Origin: Periplaneta americana
Taxonomy: Eukaryota > Arthropoda > Insecta > Blattodea > Blattidae
DNA length: 64,000 bases
Reading direction: 5' to 3'
NCBI RefSeq assembly: GCF_040183065.1
Contig: NC_091120.1
Coordinates: 19,195,708-19,259,707, forward strand
The number at the start of each line of letters is the position of its first letter. The stretch's first letter is position 1. This document shows positions 57,366 to 64,000 of this stretch, piece by piece. Position numbers and translations under genes: made by a program. The notes below the pieces were generated by a model. It was given only the letters and a program-made list of their open reading frames with translations, did no database searches and was not told the origin of the DNA.

Positions 57366-58345
57366 CAGGGACATCACTTTATTTTTACCAACATTTTTAA
57401 CATTAACCTGGCTATACTCGGAAACACTGTTGCCCCCTTCCATTACAGGAGTTTGATGTTACTACTGCAATATGTAAACAAATCATTTTACTAGGTATAG
57501 GAGGAGAGAAAACTAGTGTATCCATTTATGTTGTAGGGGAATACGATATTACGATTTTCAGTTTGATCATTACGGAATTTATCAAAATACAGTAGAGTAG
57601 TAGCGTTTTTTTTTTTTTTTTTTTCAAAAATTCAATTTTTCAGGCGGATATGTTCGTTATGTAATGTCTACTTTATTTAGAATATTAATTATTGGTGTTA
57701 ACATACAATATAGAGAGTGCATTTAAATTGAGGTGGTCATAAGTAAAGGGTTGTAAGTGCACTTGAGTTACTTTTGAGAAAATGTGATTTAAATGTTTAA
57801 GCTTTCGTAAAATCGGTGAAACTTTTATTTAAATTTTAATGTGTGATGCGATTAAAATATCCCTTTGCCACTAAAATTTTAGATACTTTTGCTTACACTG
57901 GATGCACTTAACTCATGTTATTACAAATGTCACTAGCATTCCTTTGCTTCTAGCCACCTCAATTCAAAATAAGCTAATCTGAATTTTTAAACAAGTTGCT
58001 GAAAATGGTTGCCGTTCATTACAATGCAGGCTTCAATTCAGTACGCATATTATTAAAAACATCTTGAAGCATATTCTCTGAAATTGAATTTATCGTTTCT
58101 TGAATATAATTTTTAGTACGATATTATTAATATAGGTTCTTTCTTCTATAGAAAACGCAATCATATTTATGAAACACACTATACACTGCAGTGTTTACTT
58201 CACTGCTTGAAGACTTCGAATGCAACAGCGGCCGTAAGTTCGTGTGTCTGACGGGAGCAAGGACATTAGTGAAGGGGTGGGAGTGAAGTACATTCAGAAA
58301 TACAGGTACAATAAAAATGCAAGTAAAAATAAAATGATTTCCCTG
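57366..58345 (-). mobile_element. family E element, copy 4, with proven TA target duplication
   Basis: A 980-bp reversed copy (CAGGGACATCACTTTATT to AATGATTTCCCTG). Left flank cctta-TA and right flank TA-ggtgctc are continuous as ccttaTAggtgctc in the inverted sister arm at 59050-59060, which is an unoccupied site. A T-run interrupts it at 57609. Confidence 0.9.
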
Positions 58346-58346
58346 T

Positions 58347-58590
58347 AGGTGCTCGATATGGGCTTCACTTGTGACCCTGCAGACATCAAGCCGGTAGTCC
58401 AGTTCGTCCCACACATGGCTAAGTGTATCCATGTCGATTGCAGCGATGGCGTTGATGATGCGGGCGCGCGTACCTCTGGCAGATTTTCCGGTAATGAAGG
58501 TACAAAAACAGTCTTTAACATACCCCCGCAGGTAGAAGTCACACGGTGTTAAGTCAGGGGAACGTGGAGTCCAGGACAAGAGATGCATGT
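58347..58590 (-). pseudogene. mariner-like transposase C-terminal fragment, left arm
   Basis: The minus-strand reading has LLSWTPRSPDLTPCDFYLRG, the third catalytic Asp region, then INAIAAIDMDTLSHVWDELD and EAHIEHL. It matches the plus-strand fragment at 58800-59058. The rest of the transposase is missing. Confidence 0.75.
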
Positions 58591-58799
58591 CGTCTTTGTC
58601 GTTGTACTTTCCAAGTCCAAGGTGTAAGGCCCTTTCTTTTTTCTCGAACCCACCGTGTCAGGATATGTTAGAAGAGTGGCTGATGCCATAGCTGGAGAGT
58701 GATAGTGCTGATTTCATATAGCAACAAAATGGCGCTTCACCTCACTTCCACAACGAAGTCCGGACATTCCAGAACGACCGATTGCCAAACAGATGGATT

Positions 58800-59058
58800 G
58801 GTCGCGCGAGGAGAGACGACATACAGCTCTTGTCCTGGCCTCCACGTTCCCCTGACTTAACACCGTGTGACTTCTACCTGTGGGGGTGACTCTGTTTTTG
58901 TACCTCCATTACCGGAAAATCTGCCAGAGCTATGCACCTACATCATCAACAACATCGTTGCAATCGATATGGATACACTTAACCGTGTGTGGGCTGAATT
59001 TAACTATCAGCTTGATGTCCGCAGGGTCACAAGGGAAGCTCATATCGAGCACCTATAA
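58800..59058 (+). pseudogene. mariner-like transposase C-terminal fragment, right arm
   Basis: The plus-strand reading has DIQLLSWPPRSPDLTPCDFY followed by a stop and frame change, then IINNIVAIDMDTLNRVWAEF and REAHIEHL. It is the inverted sister of 58347-58590. Confidence 0.75.
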
Positions 59059-59099
59059 GGTATGTTTAAAAACTTGGAGAGTTTCTCCATATATTAATT

Positions 59100-59367
59100 A
59101 TTAATTATTATTATTTATTTAATCTGACAGGATTAAGGCCATAAGGCCTTCTCTTCCATCCTACCAGATAGCACATATAAATACAAAAAAGAAATACAAA
59201 CACTGATGAAAATGATACAACTTAAGTTAAAGCCCTATAGAGGGTCAACAGAGTCAAAAGTACATTATAGTGCTCTCATCGAGCTAATACAACGAAAAGA
59301 AAGAAAACAGAGATAGCAATGATGATATTGATAACTGACAATAATAATAATAATAATAATAATAATC

Positions 59368-59412
<45 letters not shown>

Positions 59413-59417
59413 GTAGC

Positions 59418-59458
<41 letters not shown>

Positions 59459-59460
59459 CA
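59100..59460 (-). mobile_element. LINE 3' end followed by (AAT)n
   Basis: Reverse of the LINE 3' end at 29400-29470 (aatctgacaggattaaggcc, ataaggccttctc), followed by a 110-bp AAT microsatellite at 59341-59453. Confidence 0.6.
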
Positions 59461-59995
59461 TTACATATTAATTTTCAATTTTACAACAGCATAGTTACAA
59501 TATTTACTATATGTCATGGGTTAAGGTGAAGTTGCGCAACCTAACATGTGTTCAACAAACAATTCCACGAACTAGAATATGATTTTTTAATTTAAATTTG
59601 AATTTTGATATTGTCCGACAGTCTCTGACTGCTATATACTGCTATATATAAAATTTTTCTACGTTCAATCGTTTGTCCATAAATAATTTTCATAATCAGG
59701 GAAATCATTTATACTCACTCTGTAGTTTACCATGCCTGCAGGAAATTGAATATTGTATGTTGCCATTATCACACTAAAATTGAACTCTACAGCCCTGCAT
59801 TAAATAAATAAATAAACATTACTTCCACTCTGTACAATACCATTTGAAATCGTGATATTCTAATTAATAAAAATATATTAACATTTTATTATAAACTATT
59901 TTATGGAAAAATGCTGTTTTCTCCTTTCAAACCCTGCCTTTAGAAACCTTACACACGGTCCTGACATTTATTATCGTTAAGCAGTCAACACTTAC

Positions 59996-60177
59996 CCTTC
60001 CACTTTTTAAATCAGGACTGTCCGCACCAAGTATAACTTGAGGTGTTAGTTCTTGGAACGGAACCATTCCCAGGAAGACCACGTATTCATGATTATATGA
60101 GGGACATTCAAAGATCTTCCTCTCAAGATCGTGCACAAATGGTAGAATCCATGGCTTTCCATTTTCATCCCTGTAAG
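59996..60177 (-). CDS. Got1: cytosolic aspartate aminotransferase copy A, first visible exon
   Basis: This 182-bp exon follows TTCCTGATAG and ends with AGG before GTAAGT. It encodes AYRDENGKPWILPFVHDLER, then NHEYVVFLGMVPFQELTPQV and SPDLKSGR. GOT1 proteins read GAYRTDxGxPWVLPVVRxVE, NHEYLPIxGLxxF and DSPA here; PW, LP and the NHEY tyrosine (Y70) are kept while the residues after HEY are divergent. Length and phases equal those of copy B exon 21966-22147. The N-terminal exon (about 37 codons ending VNLGVG) was not found up to the window edge and probably lies beyond it. Confidence 0.9.
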
Positions 60178-60189
60178 CTATCAGGAAAG

Positions 60190-61175
60190 TTTATTATAAT
60201 ACTAAATAATCATAAAATACATTTGTGCGAGATCGTGCGTATTTGCTTGTTTTCCGCACAGAACCAATACGCGGTAAGTGTGAAATACCACATTCAGTAT
60301 TCCCAACGTAACACACATAACAATTTCCCTCTTCTTACCGCTTAAGCGCGACATTCATTTTACTGCTTTAGGCTTTTAACATATTATTTTTAGAGACGTT
60401 TAACATAGTAATAATTATAAATTGGAAACTTACCACTGCAATTTCACCTAAATTGCAATGTTAATTATGTTTTTAAATATTTGCAAAAATTAAGTAAAGT
60501 CTATTACTCCACGAAACTTATTGCATTCCTGATACAAGTAACATTAAGGAAGCCGTGAAAAAATCAACAAGATTCCAGATGCCGATGTTATTACTGCAAT
60601 ATGCTATATAAATAATATTGTTAAAATATTAAAATGAAAAATAAATCATTACATAACCTTACCGTTTGTTTTAAGTTCGCATTTATAGACTGGGGGAAAA
60701 AAAAAGACAGACGTATATCACGGCCTGCTGGAGTATAGTAAACACAGAAAACATTTTATAGCAACAATGTTGAAGAAAGATATTAAGTTTTCCGAAGTTG
60801 CCGTCATTATACAGAAACCAACATGGAGATTTCATTGCAACTAATTAGAAATTCGTCTTTCAGGTATGTAATAAACGATCAACTCAACTATGTTTCGCTT
60901 TTTCAATCTCTTCCTCGACAATGAAAACGTCAACATACCGCTCTTGTAACGTGTATCACTATTACATAACCAACACGTTACATTCCTTACAAACGCTATG
61001 TTAGGCTACTATGCGATTCTTTCTTATACATCTAACATGTCCTATTTACAGTACCCCTGCCTTGCTTATTTTGGAAGTGTAACACAAATTTGTCGGAGTG
61101 TTTCAGATAATGTTGTGGTATAGCATGACTGAAGAAACGGGAACGTTTATGTCTCAAGCTGGCATAGGCTACCAC
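60190..61175. other. no recognised gene
   Basis: AT-rich upstream intron of copy A. No N-terminal aminotransferase exon was seen. Confidence 0.4.
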
Positions 61176-61245
61176 TTATTTACTTACAAATGGCTTTTAA
61201 AGAAGCCGGAGGTTCATTGCCGCCCTCGCAAAAGCCCGTCATTGG
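61176..61245 (-). mobile_element. RTE-like LINE family 1, 3' stub
   Basis: Contains ttacttacaaatggctttta and ggttcattgccgccctcgc, the conserved 3' end of the LINEs at 8524 and 49075. Confidence 0.65.
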
Positions 61246-61660
61246 TCAATATCATGGCCTACCTAGGCTGCCACTCGTGATCCTATTTTGAGCTACAGCG
61301 ATCGTTAGATTGGAAGTGGGTGGTACCCATGGCGCACGCATTACACTGATATCTACACTCTAGCTACAACACATAAGTTGTAGACGAAATGTTGCCAGAT
61401 TTTAGATAATTTTCTCAAATTAGGAAACTTCTGTGACAAAAAAAGGCGGGGAAATGTTGAGTATTGAAGAAAATTATGGATTTTATTTTATGAATTTTTT
61501 TTTACTTTAATTTGAATCACGGAAGAAATGTACAATAAAAAACTGAAAACTATATATTTTCGATCTTTGATACACACGTGTTGTAAATGTCCATATTCTC
61601 AAGTCTATTTACAATAAAATTTACATCTTGATTACACAACTTTTAACACTGTATCACTTC

Positions 61661-61871
61661 GGAATATGTATGATAAGAACTTTCTTGTGTTAAATATTAT
61701 TAACGTACCTTGTTAACATGTTTCGACCTATTTTCGGTCATCTTCGGAACTGGTCTTTGTCGCCAAGACCAACAACGACCAGTTCCGAAGAAGACCGAAA
61801 ATAGGTCGAAACATGTTAACAAGGTACGTTAAGAATATTTAACACAAGAAAGTTCTTATCATACATATTCC
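61661..61871. mobile_element. 211-bp palindrome with Penelope-like motif
   Basis: Arms 61661-61751 and 61785-61871 are close inverse copies. Each contains agttccgaag(a)aagaccga and ataggtcgaaacatgttaac: an NNGANGA, GACC/GGUC hairpin and GAAAC arrangement like a hammerhead core. Confidence 0.6.
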
Positions 61872-61879
61872 AAAAAAAT

Positions 61880-63846
61880 ATATTATTTATGAGGTCTGTG
61901 TTTTTCTTCATAGTGTCTGTCCGACTGACGAGATTCGTTTTTCACCAGACAAGCAGAATACTAGTTATTGACCAATCAGAACACGAGCATTACACACTAC
62001 GAAGGACAATTTCAATATTGTCATCTCACCAGTGTTAAATAACATTTGTTTTTATTTAATTTTATACATTAATCTGTTATTAATTTCTAATTAACTTATA
62101 GTTACTAGCGGCTAATCAGTGTTTGTTTTGATATAGAAGAAAGCAACTGTATTCACATAATATGTTTTAAATAAGTCAACACATTATAACAGAATATAAA
62201 TGTACATTACACTTATTTTGACGAATAAAATACATCAAAGTATAGAATGCAGTTGCCGTCTTTAATTTGTGTTATGCTCCTACATTTCTTAGTATAATTC
62301 CAAAATACTTAACCATAAAATGTTAAATGAAAGTGAACATTTGTTTTCCTAAGTTAAAACGCACAGTTTGAAGTTAAGTACAGAGTGTTAAAAAAGTTCG
62401 TTTACAACATTTCAGAGATTATAGAGAAGGTAAAAACAAACATCTCTTTTATGTGAGGCCTACAAATTTTGTAGTCTCCCGATCATTTCATCAACATCTT
62501 TTAGCAGGATAGATTTTACCCTCTACATTTCAAGCTCTACATGCAGCAGCTATACCAAGATGCTATGTCTATTTTCGAAAGCATAGCATACCTGACTTTT
62601 TAACTTTAATCTACAAACCACAATGACCTGAAATACTGCAGCTATTGTTTTACTCCCACATGAAAAACCCACTGATGTACTGACATTGTTACTTTGCGTT
62701 TTCGCGTTGAAACTAAAAACTGAAGGTTAATAGGTTCAAGAAAAAGTATTTGGCATAAAAAAACCATTCAAAGGGAGTATGTTTCATTATTATGGAAGCA
62801 AATAACTTTCAAATGTCTGGTATTCTTCATTGAAAATAAATCTGAAAAAATTTTATTTGAACGTCTAATGAACTTAGTTTGCAGCATTTGCTGCACTAGT
62901 TAACTTTTACTAAAAATTGAGAAATTACTATTTTATTTCGTATGTTTCTTTTATTACAATAATATAACTTTTTAATGTGGATTTCTTTTAATTCTCTTGT
63001 GATAACTTTAGAAGTGAATGACACATCGTTTACAGAGTCTTCTTTCATACTGATAATTTAGATAACATTACTTCTAATGCTTTTATTTTATTGCAGTCTA
63101 CCACCGGTTGAGTATTGTTGTTTCTAAAAACATGGTGGTAACTATACCTGTTTTTTTATATGAGTCGTGACAGTTAAGCGGCCAAGCTTGGAACTACAGT
63201 GCTATGTTGCCAATATCGACTACCACGCTGTCACCTGATGAGATTGACGTTAGATGGCTGACGTTGAAACATTCATTGACAATTTTATTTACCCGAAGAT
63301 GAAAAAAAACACCATAGCGAATGAAAGACGAAACGTATCATTGTGTGTACAATTGAGAATTTGTTACTTAATGTTGATCAGTATACTGTGCCCTACTACC
63401 TCTAAAAATATTTTCATGTTTACCCTTAACACACTGAATAATGAAAAAGTTATGCTTCGCCTTTGTGACACTCATTTTTTCATAAACGAATCTCTCTCTA
63501 GATTAGGTTAAGTTAGGTGAGGTAACGGTGGCTAGGGGCGAGTTAGGGACGACTCTTTGCACGTCGGCCATACTGAGACCTATTGTGCACCCCGAATTTA
63601 TGGGTTGAATCTTGAGATGTACTAGCCCACCGGCCGCATGTGACCTCTCATCCAATGGGGACCCCCTACCCCCCGCCATAAGTTCACACCGCCAAGGTAA
63701 CCGAGCAGCACAGGATCCATTCCAACGGCCCTTCCAAGATGTCGAAGCGCCCTTGGAAGTGCTCTTAAAGGATGATCTGAAATCTAAATTCTTTTTCTGC
63801 ATGGGAAGGGAAATGGACTGTAGCAATGAAAATTCGGTAATTTCCT
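61880..63846. other. no recognised gene
   Basis: AT-rich. Opposed open frames at 63254-63511 (plus) and 63503-63848 (both strands) show no family resemblance and no splice context that I can defend. Confidence 0.4.
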
Positions 63847-64000
63847 AGTACCCGGTACTCGTTACATAGGCCAGTTTTACACCAATCCTAAACATATTTA
63901 GTATAACATATTTAGGCCATCCCAAATCCCGACCTCCACCCCTAAGAGCGCCAGTCCTTATAATTATGCTCGTCAGTCAAGGCCTTCTGACAAATAAAAG
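63847..64000. mobile_element. partial MITE with AGTACCCGGTACTCGTTACATAGG-type end
   Basis: The end agtacccggtactcgttaca at 63847 matches the ends of the unit at 26621-26967. The other end is outside the window. Confidence 0.45.

Larger units (their letters stand above)
57243..59722. mobile_element. 2.5-kb inverted pair of mariner-like fragments, both arms invaded
   Basis: The outermost bases gtgagtataaatgatttccc (left) recur inverted at 59700-59722 (right). The left arm is broken by family E copy 4 (57366-58345), the right arm by a LINE tail (about 59097-59645). The inner parts are inverted copies of a mariner C-terminal region. Confidence 0.7.

Noticed and set aside
63503..63848. Opposed open frames near the right edge
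   Set aside because: No recognisable domain and no convincing splice signals; a loose VNL...GVG resemblance to the missing aminotransferase N-terminal exon does not hold up in frame.

Overview
This window looks like intronic and intergenic DNA from a large, repeat-rich insect genome. I infer a polyneopteran, most likely Blattodea (cockroach or termite). The grounds are introns of 1-10 kb, dense non-LTR retrotransposon relics, tRNA-headed SINEs, many Tc1/mariner, hAT, PIF/Harbinger and pogo derivatives, and long microsatellites. Nothing looks bacterial or viral.

The only clear host genes are two tandem, same-orientation (minus-strand) paralogues of cytosolic aspartate aminotransferase (GOT1 family, PLP fold type I). 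Copy A has six recognisable coding exons: 60177-59996, 52871-52763, 51683-51466, 47941-47791, 45527-45356 and 37243-37101. They join in frame to about 325 codons. The N-terminal exon and last C-terminal exon were not found. Copy B lies downstream with three exons: 22147-21966, 15590-15482 and 7224-6856; its remaining exons were not found and may lie off the left edge. Exon lengths and phases match between copies (182 and 109 bp), and copy A exons 3+4 (218+151) equal the single 369-bp exon 3 of copy B, so one intron is present or absent with base precision. Copy A keeps most visible PLP and substrate residues. Copy B has lost several (W140 to Y, Y225 to L, S107-G108 to G-Y; pig cytosolic numbering), so its activity has probably changed.

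Layout. 0-5 kb: LINE tails and a complete hAT element (1701-3896) with perfect 8-bp target duplications and an intact 494-codon transposase, next to an internally deleted sibling. 5-15 kb: copy B exon 3 among mariner, LINE and MITE relics and a Harbinger-like element carrying a short Myb/SANT-like reading frame. 16-22 kb: a broken mariner, a foldback unit around a tRNA-like sequence, and a palindromic pair of about 1.1-kb TA-flanked elements. 22-37 kb: a terminal-inverted-repeat element holding seven 157-bp tandem repeats, a 720-bp AGT-type microsatellite, a tRNA-SINE, and a 650-bp near-perfect hairpin. 37-60 kb: the introns of copy A, including a three-level nest of pogo, I-like LINE and RTE-like LINE resolved by target duplications, a PIF/Harbinger element with a MADF-type gene, and an exon squeezed between two transposons. 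60-64 kb: mostly unrecognised AT-rich sequence with a small palindrome and a partial MITE.

Splice sites were assigned by eye from GT/AG signals, reading phase and family similarity. No database search was run, and element family names are by resemblance of motifs, terminal repeats and target duplications.
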